The notes: generated from the letters alone by a model not told the origin. A stretch of DNA of 64,000 nt from Icerya purchasi (GCA_039619475.1 CM077116.1:275032758-275096757), one strand, 5' to 3'. Shown: positions 44,216 through 57,291, numbered from the stretch's first letter. Numbers and translations are program-made.

Positions 44216-46015
44216 TAACTCGTGGTCAACTAGATTAAACGCTTTGGATAGGTCAATAAATGTAATTAAAAATTAGTTCTCCATCGATAGTCCTGTATTT
44301 ATCTCATTTATAATTATTCTCAATAGAGTTATCATGGATCTTTTTTTTCTAAAACCGTGTTGATTTTCATAGAGTAGGTTGTTTTTTTCCACATAATTTT
44401 TTAAATGTTTATCAATGTAGTGTTATTACCGATGTTATTGTTATTCGACGGTAGTTTTCAAATTAATTTTTCACTCCTTTTTTATATATCGGTTTAACAA
44501 TACCTCTTGTAAGCCTATCCGGAGTGTTAGCTTCCTTTATTGAATAGTTGACCATATTAGTCAAAATAGGAATAAAGATATTTGAGTTATGTTTAATATC
44601 CTGATCCCTAATTTCATCCCATCCAGATGCCTTATAAACTTTTAGATCGTTAATTATTACTTCTATTTAAGATTTATTTGCAGGTGGAATATAAAAGGAA
44701 GACAAAATGAAATTATCAGAATTCGTATTCAATAACTGAATGTGACATTTGTGTATATGTTGTTTCACCGAACGCATAAAGTATTCACTAAATTGTTCAG
44801 CTACTATTGCAGTATTTCCAAAATGTTTTGTAATGAAATCATCTATTGTTATTTTATTTTTTTTATTTACGATATTATTAATTACATTCCACACTTTTTC
44901 ACTATCATTATTTGCCTTCGGTAAAATTGACTGTTTCGCATTCCTTATTTCAGTTGTATAACTACATTTCGATATTTTCTAAATAAGTTTTTGTACTGAA
45001 TACTGGTTCTATTTCCTTTACTAAGTTTAAAGTACTGATCTCTGATTTTCATAAAATTGATTATTTTTTGACTCATCCATTCATTTTTAGAACTATATTT
45101 AGTCACCTCTTTGCTCTCCCGTACTTCCAATTTGCATTCTTTGTAAAATCCCTTAAAAACTGAATGTATCTTTTCATACATATATTTCCTGTTGTTGTGG
45201 AGATACTTACCTCCTTCCAATTATAATTAATTATCTTATTCTGCAACCTCTTTTTTCATCAAAAACATATTTCATAGAGTTCCTAAAATGTTGACAATTC
45301 CGATTTGGGATACTAAATGCACAACAGATGATGTAATGGTCCGATATTTTCGAGTTTATAATTCCCGAAGTAATTTCATTTGTATTATACTTGATAAATA
45401 TGTTGTCTGTACATGATTGAGTACTTCTATCTATCCGTTCTTCTTCTCTCGTAATTCCGTTTATTAACTGTACTCCTCCTGACTCATAGATTACGTTTAA
45501 AAAGTTCTCAACTTGTGAATTATGAAGAAATAAATCGATATTAAAATCACCACAAATCAGGAAATTATCTTTATTACATGAAGCGGTTTCGTTTATAAAT
45601 TCGCCTACGTTTTTGCTCGGTGATCTGTATACAGCGATTAATCGTAAAGGATTGTTTTCGCAAATATCTATCTCTATCATCACCTGGTCCATACTTGACC
45701 TATTATTAACTTCCCGAATGTTCCACCTAAACTTATTATATATAAACACAAAAGTATTCCTCCGTTATACCCAGTTGGTCTTTGTAGTCCAATATTCGTA
45801 AATCCAATTATATTATATAAATTTAATTCATCGTTACTTATATTAATTTCAGTTAATACGATTACACTTAAAGATGACCTGTGAATATACGATATAAATT
45901 GATCCCAGTTACGTCCCACAGTTCTTATGTTTAAGTGTAACACATGAAATAATTCCGTATCAATTTGTAATGTTTTATTTACATTTAATATACTGTCTAT
46001 CGTATCAGTCCATTT
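44215..46015 (-). pseudogene. CR1-like ORF2, endonuclease to RT motif A
   Basis: Endonuclease: VLHLNIRTVGRNWDQF, SVIVLTEINIS (45943-45680), then RLIAVYRSPSKNVGEF, FLICGDFNIDLF and SKISDHYIICC in a second frame (45749-45231). The linker segment 45220-44945 is charged. The RT starts near 44894 and reaches motif A at about 44260, ITFIDLSKAFNLVDHELL, with the first Asp intact. Several frame changes (near 45700, 45230, 44920, 44640) break it. Confidence 0.7.
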
Positions 46016-46026
46016 TTTGATACTAC

Positions 46027-46500
46027 TATAGCCTAGTTGCTAGAGCGCTTGACTTCCGATATGGAGGTCACGGGTTCGATTCCGAGCGACAACGAACTTA
46101 TTACAAGAATTAAATAAATAAATAAACGCTAATAATCACGTGGAAGGCAATGGAAAACCACCACGTTCAACATCATATGCGCGTTAGGTCAGCACACAGC
46201 AGACCCACACCGGATGGACTGCACTTGTAGCACGATAACAAGCGGCTACAATCAGTTCCGAATGTAGTCTTGCCTGTGTGTACACCTGCGTTTCTTCTTC
46301 TTCGTGTAACCCGATTCGGGTATAGCTTAACCACTTTTCATGGATTCAACCATATGACGAAATACGGCGTTGCATATAATAATTGCCTAGTACTCAGCCT
46401 ATATCGGTACAACTAAAAATGTACGAATAGGTTGCGCCAACACGCCATGTAGCGTACGGCACCTTAAGAAGAGAAGACTATAATTCTTACAATTTTGTTT
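46027..46500 (+). mobile_element. SINE with tRNA-derived head
   Basis: TAGCCTAGTTGCTAGAGCG (46029-46047) fits a pol III A box region and GGTTCGATTCC (46073-46083) is a canonical B box, spaced as in a tRNA. Between them GACTTCC-GATAT-GGAGGTC forms an anticodon-like stem. The T stem mispairs and no acceptor stem is visible, so this is not a working tRNA gene. (AAAT)n follows at about 46110, then a body with GGCAATGGAAAACCACCACG. The 3' boundary is uncertain. Confidence 0.6.
46029..46083 (+). promoter_or_regulatory. Internal RNA polymerase III promoter (A and B boxes)
   Basis: A-box-like TAGTTGCTAGAGCG and B box GGTTCGATTCC lie about 30 nt apart in the SINE head. Such promoters drive SINE transcription from within. 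Confidence 0.55.
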
Positions 46501-47519
46501 ACTGCGATACTGAATTAGAGAAGTCATGTTTGAGAGGAGAATCAAGAACTATTATTACAGAAAATGCTAAATCCTCTATTACACTTGTTCACTCTTTTTA
46601 ACATAGTTGACGAAAGCGAGATATTGTACGTATTTAATTCGTAATCTCCCACCTTAATCGCTAGTCTAAAGAACACGCTATTATCGGCTGTTCTGAAAAA
46701 TCCTTTAGCTGTATTATCTGAGCTACTTTTTTTTTACAAAATTGAAATGGAGACGGCATTAGTGGAACGTTAAATAACGGTAGAGACGGAGTGAATTGGT
46801 CACATTCCGCCAAATATTAACCTATCGCAGATTGTAATCGGTACACGGTTATCAACGTTGCACTATTAATCGCCGTGCTTATCAAATATACTAACGACCT
46901 TTATACATTACTATAACATCTATATATACACACATACATACCGACACGAAACCGCCTCCTCGGCACACCTGCATTTTGTATACATATGCACAATTACACA
47001 TACTCGCACACACGTTACAGTCGATAGTCCGGCCACCACCAAAAATCCCTTAAAATAAAGATACGTCTCCGGTGTGGCTGATGCACTTGCTGCAAAAGCA
47101 CGCACACGCTTCTCTCTCGCTTCTATATCATTCCGCTTCCTACGCCCGTTCCTTCTTTCTACACCGTAAACAACGCGACTGATTGCCAATATACACAACG
47201 ACATTATACACACACACACACACACACACACACTATCACACCATCGGCACATACTTCACATACATCACTAGCAAATAACCACCGCTACGCCGTTCTACTC
47301 AACCAGTGCAGCCTCAAAATGACGCCGGCAGCATCTCTCGTACACATCAGATTACTCGACAGGAGTTCCACAATTCATATAGTTTTTGTAATTTTAATAA
47401 GCTTGCGAATAAATTCAGATGCGAGAAATTTTTGTTAAACAGCGACATACATTTTTAGATTGAATTACCTGTTTCAAGTAGTATTTTGCAGGACTAAGTA
47501 AAGGAATCGATGGGACTTC
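46501..47519. other. No recognised gene; (CA)n microsatellite
   Basis: Mostly non-coding. A (CA)n run lies at about 47207-47234, with CA-rich sequence around it. Confidence 0.5.
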
Positions 47520-47615
47520 GTAGTTTTGGGGAGCTGGTTGAGGCAGCAAGAAGCAGAGCATTGGGAGCAGCCAACGCGTCATTGACGTAAGGCACCCAGA
47601 AGAAGAAGAAATGCA
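47520..47615 (+). mobile_element. RTE-type 3' end fragment
   Basis: The frame reads WGELVEAARSRALGAANASLT and stops, followed by GGCACCCAGAAGAAGAAGAA. A final AA..R..........N...GT followed by GAA-type repeats is typical of RTE tails. Only the last 25 or so codons are present. Confidence 0.45.
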
Positions 47616-47839
47616 CTGATTAAAAAGTCAATACTTGTTGATAAAATACTAATAAAGATAACAAAAGTATGCTTTGTTAAAGAAAGAATCGGTTTAAGTA
47701 ATAGAATATACGATTAATAGACACATAAAGAGAATGTTTATTTCAAACTAATTTACTGTTTTGGTAAATTCCGAAATTTAATCTTGTAGAATCTTAGCAA
47801 GAATACATTTTTAACCAGACTGCTTTAAAATATTTCAAA

Positions 47840-50347
47840 TTAACCGCCATTACTGTTCAATATAATAACAACGGAATTAATTTAGCCGCAGCGTACTACC
47901 CGCTAAGGAAAAGAGGAAATAACCAAAGAAGACTGCCTAACGGTGTTTACACAATTAGGCAACAAATTCATTATAGGTAGCGATTTCAATGTCAAACACG
48001 TGGTATGGGGATCCTCCATAAATAGTACAAGAAGAAAAACTCCACTTGAAACATGTATAATATCTCAGGTTGCAAATATCTGTCCGCAAGAGAACCAACC
48101 TATTGGCCAACCGATCGGAACAAGCACCAGACTTATTAGATCTTTTTTATATTAAAAGAAATCTCATGCAACTATGTGGAAGTAAAGAGCTACAATGATC
48201 TGCCTTCGGACCATATTCCTATATTTCTTACCCTTAGTAATACGGTTATAAGAAAACAAAAATGTCTAAATCTTACAACTAAATATACAGACTGGGACAG
48301 ATTCAGAGATGAACTTGATCACAGAACTGATTTAAGAATGAGACTAAAAACAACACAAGAATTGAACCTACAAAGTCAGTACTTCATAGAAACAATTCGA
48401 GAAGCTGCACGGAACGCAACACCAGTCCCTATAAACAGCAACACAACTCGTGATAACTGCTATTCTCTCGAAGTCAGGCAACTGGTTAAAGAGAAAAAAA
48501 AAACCAGACGTATCTGGCATAATACCCGAAGACCAGAAGACAAAAATACGTTCAATCGAATAAGCAATAAATTGAATAGATCGATCTCTGAAATAAAACA
48601 AAAGAGTATTGCCAACTAATTATTCCCTATGGAAAGCGACTCGACGCTTCAAACGAGCACTAGTGAGAATACCATCCCTAAAAGACGAAACTGGAAATTG
48701 GTTACGACGTGATGAGGAAAAAGCTGATTTATTCACTAGACATTTGTCATGAATATTCCAGCCACACAACATTCAATGGCAAATTGAGCCAAGCACTGTA
48801 GAAGTAGATAAACAAACAATTAAACCTATTACTTCACTTGAAGTAGCAAAAGGAATCGATAACATTAATCCAGAAAAATCGCCAGGAGTAGATGAAATAG
48901 CACCTCTAGTGTGTATTAAAAGAATTATCGAAAAAAGGAATAATACTACTAACGCATACATATTTAGCGCCTGTTTACGCTTGGAACATGTACTTGAAAG
49001 TTTTAAAACAGCTCATATTGTTATGCTCCAAAAACAAGGAAAACCAGCAGAAGTTGTCTCCTCTTACCGGCCGATATCGTTATTACCAGCAATATCGAAA
49101 CTATTTGAAAAATTGTTACTTAGGCGACTCAAGACACCAATACGTCTACCAGACTATCAATTTGGTTTTCGCAGTCAACATTCTACTGTTGAACAGGTAC
49201 ATCGAGTAACCTCAATAATAGAAAAAGCGTTTGAAGAAAAACAGTTTTGCTCGGCGAATTGAACAAGCATTTGACCGAGTGTGGCACAAGGACTTCTACA
49301 CAATGGTGTCGTCTACTGAAATCATACCTCTCAGACAGACAATTCCGTGTAGCTTATGGAGATGCGAGATCATCCTTCGATCCAATATAGGCGGGCGTAC
49401 CACAGGGTAGCGTCCTCGGACCTATTCTGTATCTTCTGTATACAATAGACATACCAACAACACCAAATACTGCGATTGCAGTGTTCGCTGACGATACAGA
49501 AATACTGTCAGTAAGCGGTTTACAAACTGAAGCAACTAAAAACCTTCAGTATGCTTTAGACCGCGTATCAAACTGGACGGTAAAAAATTCGAAAATCAAG
49601 CTCAATGAGCAAAAATCTATCCACACAACTTTCGCCCTTCGTAAACGAGATCCGCGTCATGTAGTGTTCATAAATAGACGACAAGTGCCAATCTCCGATT
49701 CAGCAAAATACTTGAGTGTGCATCTAGATGCGAAGCTGACTTGGAGAGCTCTCGTTGTATCAAAAGTTCAGCAGATTCGAGAAAAAACACGTGAAATGTA
49801 TTGGCTTGTCGGACGACATTCCAAAATGAAGCTTGAAAATAAACGTCTCATTTACGAAACTATCGTAAGACCGATTTGGACTTATGGGGTACAGATATGG
49901 GGATGTACCAAAACATCAAATAGAAATATTATTCAAGCAGCTCAATAAATTCCTCCGTATGATAACCAATGCTCGATAGTTCCAACGGAACCAACCTCTA
50001 CATACCGATTTAAGGATTAAATCGGTGGACGAAGTCATTAAAGTCTTTGTCCATCGTCACGAAGAAAGACTCCATGCCCATCCGAACCCGGAAGCACTGG
50101 ACCTTTTGCTTAGTACAGAAGATGCAAGACGGCTTAAACGTTTTAAACCGAGCGACCTAGTCGTGTTGTAAATTTTTATCGTTTTATTGTATGTATGTGT
50201 ATATAAATAGCAAAGAGTAGTCATAGTGGACTATGCTCCTTTGCATCATGTTACTTTTAGTTATAAATTTTATTTATTTAGAAATAGTTCTAAGATTGTA
50301 ATAACCATACAGTTCCCCCTTAAAGGGGCTGTTTAAAAAAAAAAAAA
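47840..50347 (+). pseudogene. Jockey-like LINE ORF2 and 3' end, broken
   Basis: Starts within the endonuclease (GINLAAAYYPL, then FIIGSDFNVKHVVWGS), continues with SYNDLPSDHIPIFLTL, SYRPISLLPAISKLFEK and YQFGFRSQHSTVEQVHR. Motif A is damaged: the block before QAFDRVWH lacks the FLD residues (about 49255-49290). The GVPQGSVLGPILYLL box (a TAG just before it) and AVFADDTEIL are readable. C-terminal segments include SAKYLSVHLDAKLTW, RPIWTYGVQIWGCTKTSN and HPNPEALDLLLS. The 3' UTR ends in a 13-A tail at 50336-50348. It is related to, but diverged from, the minus-strand copy at 37-41 kb. Confidence 0.8.
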
Positions 50348-50348
50348 T

Positions 50349-51374
50349 TAAGCGTTTTGTTAGCTGTTCTTTCGAGATTGACTTTTATATCGTCCGTTAT
50401 TATGAATAGTAAGTCATCTGCATATGCGCATAGATCAACGTTCTTATAGTATGGTAGAGCTTGGTTCAATAATATATTCCAGGAAATTGGACCTAAAACG
50501 CTACCCTATGTGCAGCCTTTATCGGTTTCAGTATTTGCACTATCTATTTGAAGAGTTACATGTCTGTTTTTAAGGTAGCAATATATTGTACCTAAAACAA
50601 TGGTATGTCTTTGATCAGAATAGATTTTAAAATGGCAAACAAAGCAGGATGCCAGCAGTTATCAAAGGCTCCTTTGATATTCACTCCTATGACAAGAACA
50701 CTCGATTTTTTCTTAGGGTTGCTTCTAATCTTGCTGATCGCACAATTCGCAGCATGTTCTGTGGACAGGCCATGTCTGAATCCAAATTGTCTTTTATGTA
50801 AAAAGTTTGTTGAGTTCAGATGGCAAGTTATCCTACTTTTTAATAGTTTTTCGTAAATTTTGTTTACAGTATTTAAAAGACATATTGGGTGATGGAAGCT
50901 TATAAGATTTGCATCCTTATTTGATTTATGAAGTAGGATTACATTTGCTTCGCGCCAGATTTTATTTAAATAGTTTAAGGAGAAGTATTTTTTCTTGTAT
51001 AGGAGTGGAAGGAGTTTTGGATAGACCTTTTGGATTAATTTTAGTGTTTTATTTGCAATATTGTCAGGTCCAGCAGCTTCGTTATTTTTTAAATTTTTTA
51101 TAATGCTACTTCGTGCGGAAGTATCAAGAGGAATCCGCTGTGAGTGAGTAACGTTTTCCTGTATGGAAAGTTTAAAGTTTTCTCTTAGTATTTCCTATTT
51201 ATTGCTGTCTTTGTCAGTGCTGCCTAACGGAAAAAGAGAGTATAGGGAGTAGTTTTAATTCTCTATTACATTAGTGATTTTATCGCTGTTATTTTTTGTC
51301 ACAAGTGGAATATTGTTTGATTTCAGAAACGTTAATTTGTAGCTCTTAAGCTCCATGGTTTGACATTTTCAGAG
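50349..51374 (-). pseudogene. R1-like LINE reverse-transcriptase fragment
   Basis: Minus-strand reading gives NNEAAGPDNIANKTLKL, CLLNTVNKIYEKLL, QFGFRHGLSTEHA, motif A VNIKGAFDNCWHP and CAYADDLLF. The GS box reads C-T-stop-GSVLGPISWN, where CAG (Gln) has become TAG. DIKGAFDN and CAYADDL are R1-clade style. In motif A the catalytic Asp position reads Asn (VNIKGAF). It has frame breaks and is truncated at both ends, by the Jockey tail on the left and the MITE on the right. Confidence 0.65.
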
Positions 51375-51890
51375 CAAAATGGGGGGGGGGGAGAAGTTAT
51401 ATAATACGTAATATCTTCTGTAGAGGCAGTAGATTTGAGAAATACCCTTTGTTTCATGAAGAAAATTAAATAACGACCTCTTTAGAAATTTAAAAATGTT
51501 TTAAAAATACATAATTATTACAATTTAATTTAAATTTTATTTTATTTTTAGGTAAAAAATAAAAAAAATTATAAAATTCTAGCTGAAATGGTAATTTAAC
51601 AATTGAATAGTAAGAAAGATAGCATTAATCCGATCCTAATTCTTTCTTTGTGAGCAAATATAAAAAATATATATATTTATCTATGTTCTATTTTCATTTA
51701 CATTACAAAATAAAAATGAAAAATAAATAAGAAAGGCAAAAGATTGATGACAGTAAATAAAAACGTAACATTAATAGTTTTACTAGAGAACAGTATTAAA
51801 TATTAGTTACGAATCTTTTATATAAATTAATTTTCTCCGTCATAACAAATTTTTTCATAGAGGCTTTGGTTCTGGATTCGCCACTGATGT
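51375..51890. mobile_element. hAT-type MITE, second copy of the 41.5-kb family
   Basis: Runs from a poly(G) block (51380-51390) to CGCCACTG and is the reverse-oriented relative of 41541-42201. Shared blocks include TTAAATAACGACCTCTTTAG and ATAGTTTTACTAGAGAACAG in altered form. The left TIR is lost. The right terminus, complement CAGTGGCGAATCCAGAAC, is clear. Confidence 0.65.
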
Positions 51891-54574
51891 AATGCATGCA
51901 TCAAAAAGAAATTCGGATATAAACTATAAACAAAACTGATTAATTAAAAGCGAAATTCAAAACGAAAAGACGTGCGGCATGGCGCGTACAATTTGCAGAT
52001 GGTAACGCGACCCCACTCGATGGAGTCAATGATGTCACGACAACGTTCAGAAACAGAGTAAAATGGAGTAAGTTACACGATGTCTTCTCGCCTGTCGCTA
52101 ACGAATATATTTCTAACAAAAAAATAGATGAAATGTACCGCCGAATCGTTCTTTCTAGAACGTTCTTAATGTTATTTAGAGTGGCAATTACCCTGCCTGT
52201 TTGCCTTTTTGGGTTTTCAATAAAACTTCTCCCGGCTCAACGTAGCTCTCGGTACACATTACAAACACCCTCCAGCAAATGTTCTATCTCCGCTGCTCGG
52301 TCACACACACACACACACATCACGAAACCAGTTCGCTACCCCGGCGCAGCGGACCTATAAAACTTCTTACGATTTTGGCCGATTTAGCGTCTTCGATAAA
52401 CAATCGCTGCTCAAGAAAACCCGCGAGAAATTACATGATCGTCGGCAAAAAATTTATTATCTTTTCCAGCTCGGACAGCCTTTATCAAAAAGCGTGACAA
52501 ATGCCGAATCCGTCTCAAAATGGACCCCATATGAATGAATCTGGCAATGAGGATCGGAACATGATTACTTCCAAAAATACCATCGAGAGTCCTTCTCGAG
52601 GAGAGAGGTATGTTGGAAGAAATAAAAGACATGCCGCTAGAACTAGAAATAGACGAAGACTTGAAGAAGGTGTGAGAGCTGTCACTTAAGAGAATAAGAC
52701 TTTAACCGAAAATTGCATCCTCTCTAATGGAGTATTTCTATTATAACCGGAACAGCTGCACATCACCGTCGATCATGAAAGGGCGAAGAATTATCGCACT
52801 AGATCGGTGGAATGTAGAGGGAGACAAGATTCATACTTCTACAGTGACATAATGAGATTCCGATTAAGAGGACCGGACGGTAAAAAGGAAAAACGTATCA
52901 CGATAAATATAATCATTTCTTCTAATAAGCATAGCAGCTCCGCCGTAGCCGTTCGACCGATTCAAACTAACTACAAGAGTACCCTTGTATTCGAATATTT
53001 GAAGGTTGTTTGAGCCGTGTTCCAGAAAGCAGACAAACGTGAATGTTAAACTGATCTAATAATCCTTCGAAGGAACATTAATTGACCTTAAGACTTCTAC
53101 AGTTTCATGGAAGAATATTTGACTTGTTTAATCCCATTTAAAACACAAAAAGAAAGTTGGAGAAAGAGAAGTTGGGAGGAACGAACCATATAAGTGTGGT
53201 GGAGGAGAAGAAATAATATTACGCACCCTGTAGATTTGGGAGAGAGAGGAGGAAAAACATGAGAAGGATTGAATGCAGAAAAATGAGCAGTTCACGCAAA
53301 ACTAGCTAAAAATGAAAAGGAGATCGAAGGAAAGATGACAAACAGAAAAAGTAGGGTACTTGAAAACGAGAAAAATACCTTTAATAATTAATATTGTTAC
53401 TAACGGTGCAAATAAAGAAGGAAAAAACGTTTTATATAACCGCTCATTATGACCAACCTTACATCGCCTTCGACTGCCTCCGAATCTAATTAAAGGTCGC
53501 AGGAGGACATAAAATGTGAACATAAACATCTGTTGACTGTTCTCGTTTTTTTAGCGGTTTAATGGAGAAAGAAAATAGAGTTTTATCTAAATGAAAATTA
53601 TGAACAATCCTCCACCGCTCTGGACTGTCGCCGAACCTTGCTACTGCTAGCCAGAGGAGGTAATCGCAATAAAACGAATAGGAAGCATGAATTATTAAAA
53701 AAGGACACATCTGATGCTTGAAGTACTTCGTAGTAATGTAATGCACGAAGTACGTAAAATTACACAAGAACATGTAACAAAAGATAACAACCACCTGGAG
53801 TGCTGGTTAGCCGAAACAGAGGAATATTTTAAAAACCGTCATAGCGAAGGGATCCAGGAAGAAACACATAAATTCCACTGAAAGTAACAACAATTTCGAA
53901 CTCTATATTTACGTGAAAGAAGCTATTTGAAAAGAACCTCGTAATCATAAAGACAACTGACAGAAATAAATATTAGGGCGATTGACTAGTTACATATGAG
54001 TAAAGTTCGGAGGACAATGAGCAAATAACAGTTAGGAAAGCTCGAGCGATGCCGAGCGAAGGTTAGATGGGGTACCTTGAAGATTTAAGATAAATTCTAG
54101 CTTATTAGCTACTTCTTCTGTTAATTTTGAGATGTAGGAGTTGGGACTAGGAAAAATTTTAAAAATTTGTACGTGTAAACAAAAGAACTAGAAAAAACGT
54201 TGTGAAACAATATCGTGAGAATCGATTCAGCGTTGTTAGAAAATAAAATTGTCCTTTATGATGTTTACAATTGTTTGACGGTAGAGGAGAGAAGCGTCGA
54301 TGCGACAAAACTTGTCAGTGTATCCAAAATCGGATGAGAGGTCGTACACCGGGTTCCACTCGCGACAGATATATATAACCTGGAAAGGAAAAGTTATTTT
54401 AATTTAATTTCAACTGCAGAGATTGTGAACAGGTGTCATCGCTAAATTTCTTCTTAAGTCGTCGAATTGAAGCTACCAGCACTTTTGTTGAAATTTCCTT
54501 TAATAACGCTTCTTCACTTCTATTTACACGAGACGAGAAATTATTAGGAATGAAAGCCTTAAAACCATTTTTGT
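51891..54574. other. No recognised gene; (CA)n and a diverged 150-bp direct repeat
   Basis: About 2.7 kb without a recognisable gene. A (CA)n run lies at about 52303-52318. On the minus strand two segments about 150 bp apart (near 53490-53440 and 53640-53590) translate alike as RFGGSRRRCKVGHN and RFGDSPERWRIVHN, each followed by L.KT.F. They may be old tandem copies of an unidentified sequence. Confidence 0.4.
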
Positions 54575-54577
54575 TAC

Positions 54578-54597
54578 GGGGTTAAGGGCAGTCAGAG
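54578..54597 (+). repeat. Left TIR of the Mutator-like element
   Basis: GGGGTTAAGGGCAGTCAGAG; its partner is at 57292-57310 in reverse orientation. Confidence 0.8.
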
Positions 54598-55180
54598 GCA
54601 CGAAAAAACAAGTATTTTTAATAATTTTTTTTTATCAGTAATTTTATTTATTTTATAAAAGTAAGAATACTACATCATTATGTCATGTTTCAACTTGATT
54701 TCACCCAAATTTGAAAAAAAAATATTAATTATCTAAAAAGTTATCGCTATATGTATCGACCCCTGTTCCACAAGTAGCCCTTTGCGGTGACCACCATAAC
54801 TTCTCAACAGTTTACCTAAAATCATTCAAATAAAAAAAAATTAGTATTTTAATAGTTAATCTAGTGCCAGATAGAAGCTTTTTTTTTTTTTTTGAAAATA
54901 AACAAAATGGCTGACTCAGACAATGTATTCACGAATTTTCAGGAAAAAAGCAACAGTAAATTGTTTATAAAAAATCGATTTTTTTTTTGGGGGGGGGGGG
55001 GGAATCTTTCGATCAGGCACTAGTTTAATATGTTTTAAAAAAGTTGTATAAATTTCATTCAAATCCACCGAGCGTTTTTTGAATGATAGTGGTCACCGAC
55101 TTTGAAAACATAGTTTTGAGAAAAACGCGCTTAAAGTTTTACACTCGATTTATGTATAGAAAGAGGAATCATTTAATTAC

Positions 55181-56931
55181 TTACACCGAGTCATCTATTC
55201 CTGGACCATATAATAATTCTTCAGCCGATGTAGCAGCTTCTGCAATATCGATTTGCTGTTGTCTACGTTGCATTCTGCCTTCATGAGTGTTACCGTTAGC
55301 GCGCTTATCTGCCACCTTCATACGGGCAGCATCCGTTTTTTCGGCATACCGATGAGAATTGGGCCCACAATTTAATCCCAGTCTATTCATAATTATCAAT
55401 AATGAATGTATACCTTCATTAAATATACCGGTAGCAATGTATGCAGCAATCTGTACGATGGTATAACTAGTATTTATAGTTTTTGGGCATATTTTCCACA
55501 CTAGTTGATTAAAGCTTTCATTATTGTTTTGATTAAATCCACCGACACATCTTCAGAATAAGTTGTCACTACGCAGGTCGTTATAAATTGGTTCGATGGC
55601 CTTTAAAACATCAGGAGGTAAGGAAGCAAAATCTTGAGTGTAAGTATCAAGTTCTCCATACGCTTCAGAGCGCTGATAAGAGCACCAGGAATCTTCGCCT
55701 TTTGGACACATACTGTGATTTGGATTGTCATTGGTTGAGTCGTAGTGATAAAATGTCGCCATGATTGCAGATCTCATATCTTCGACAGAATCACAGTGTC
55801 GACGTATTGCTAAACCATAGTACGCAGTTAATTTGTCAATTATTTTTCCCGTAAGTTTACCTCTACCGCCAAGACCTTTATTTTTAGTTTTCAATGTTCG
55901 TAATCGAGTCCCCATTCGCTTCTGAACATGTCCTACACACTCCTTCTTATTTACGGATGTATTAACGTAGGGATTTGCTTTTACAATCCCTGAATAAGTT
56001 TTTGAGTCCCCATCTCCAATATAATTAGCATATTTAACCGCATATTTAATTTCAGACTGCTGAAACATTTCGACCATTGAATCTACTTCCATCTTCTCCC
56101 AGATGACCCCTTATAATTAGCAGTACACTCATTTTCGTGCGTATCATGCCACTCCTCGTATTCAGCCGTATTTATTTTGTTCTTCCAATATTCACATTGT
56201 TTACAATATGCACTTTTAATATTTAAATGAAGAATTTTACCGGTAAAATAACCAATTAAAGAAGAAACTCCAACGGAAGATGTATATCCACGCTTGTGCC
56301 ATGTTCCATCCCCAGATATAGTCAATTCATTCGTATCTTTATTTACACTTGTTGACGTTGCTTGCTTTTCTTCGTTCACAGCTTTTTTCAACAAAGATTC
56401 TGCGACAGCTGTACTACAATCTAGTATTTGCTTCAATAATATTATATAAGTGTTTTTATCTAAAAATGACGGCATGTCCATTAGACCACAAAACTTTCGC
56501 ATTCCTTCAAGTCCTATTCCTAGTATTCTCATTACTAATATAAAACGTCTATTTATTTCATACGAATGTCCAACGAAAGAACAGGAAGGAATGTATTCAT
56601 TTACACAATTGTCACATGAAACTACAATTTTAAATCCCAGACCACGTGTGCTTGCAGTTTGAAATTTAACATTTCCGTTACACTTTTTACACTTAACGAT
56701 ACTTGAAATAGCATTAAATACCATAATAAAGTTAATAATTCTAAATTCAGTACTACTATCTTCGGGTACAACTTCTTCAGTGCTCCGTTTCAATTTTTTA
56801 GATGACGTACTGCTAATAATTTCATCACGTTCCGCTGTTTTCGGATTGAAAACATTTTTTTCTCTTAATGACACGCGATTTACGAAAATTCTTAGAGCTC
56901 CGAAGTTCTCTCGAACCTTTTGCAAAATCAC
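55181..56931 (-). pseudogene. Mutator-like transposase, one frameshift and one stop from open
   Basis: Segment 1 (56931-56083): a zinc-ribbon-like region CKKCNGNVKF...VSCDNC, then LTISGDGTWHKRGYTSS (first catalytic Asp, residue about 206) and AYCKQCEYWKN. A short indel at about 56090-56100 shifts the frame. Segment 2 (56092-55553): NYIGDGDSKTYSGIV (second Asp), KKECVGHVQKRMGTRLR and GLAIRRHCDSVEDM. A TGA at 55555-55553 interrupts the same frame, which then continues RCVGGFNQNNNESFNQLVWK (candidate catalytic Glu) and IAAYIATGIFNEGIHSLL to 55181. The order matches the arthropod Mutator-like transposase family. No initiating ATG is obvious upstream of 56931. Confidence 0.85.
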
Positions 56932-57291
56932 GTCCCATGATAAATTACTCGAAAATTTTTTTTTAAACGCTTAACTATTAACTGCTCACTGCAACTATCG
57001 CAGGCGGTGTACTGATGACAAACAAATAACTTTCAACACTTTTGCAACCTAAAATTGGTAAATGTATGTATGAGTGTATAATAAACAATCTATGACAATA
57101 GAACCCGAAAAAACAGTTGTCTATAGCTGCCGCCAGCTTCCTGTTCTCGAGCGTCAAAGAGCCCGCCGTTTATTGTTGAATAACTCGAAAAGTATTTGTC
57201 GGATTCTCTTGAAATTTTCAGAGAATATTTTAAAAATATTATACTTTGAGAAAATGCAAAAAAAAAAAAAAAAAATCGTTTTTTTGAAAAT

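Larger units (their letters stand above)
42950..46020 (-). mobile_element. CR1-like LINE (minus strand), ORF2 and 3' UTR
   Basis: Coding pieces from 46020 to 43212 lie on the minus strand in the order endonuclease, linker, RT, C-terminus, followed by a 3' UTR ending in A-rich DNA near 42955. The start is 5'-truncated inside or before the endonuclease. The RT sequence style differs from the Jockey- and R1-like copies here and is closer to CR1/Kiri/Daphne-type RTs; the clade is a judgement by eye. Confidence 0.7.

Noticed and set aside
46027..46100. Functional tRNA gene
   Set aside because: B box is good but the T stem mispairs and there is no acceptor stem; it is the head of a SINE.
46920..47252. 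110-codon minus-strand frame
   Set aside because: Runs over the (CA)n microsatellite and gives low-complexity VCVCVC; no family resemblance.
55181..57000. piggyBac assignment because TTAA flanks the GGGG ends
   Set aside because: The transposase motifs (GDGTW, IGDGDSKT, C..H, NESFNQ) are of the Mutator-like type, not piggyBac.
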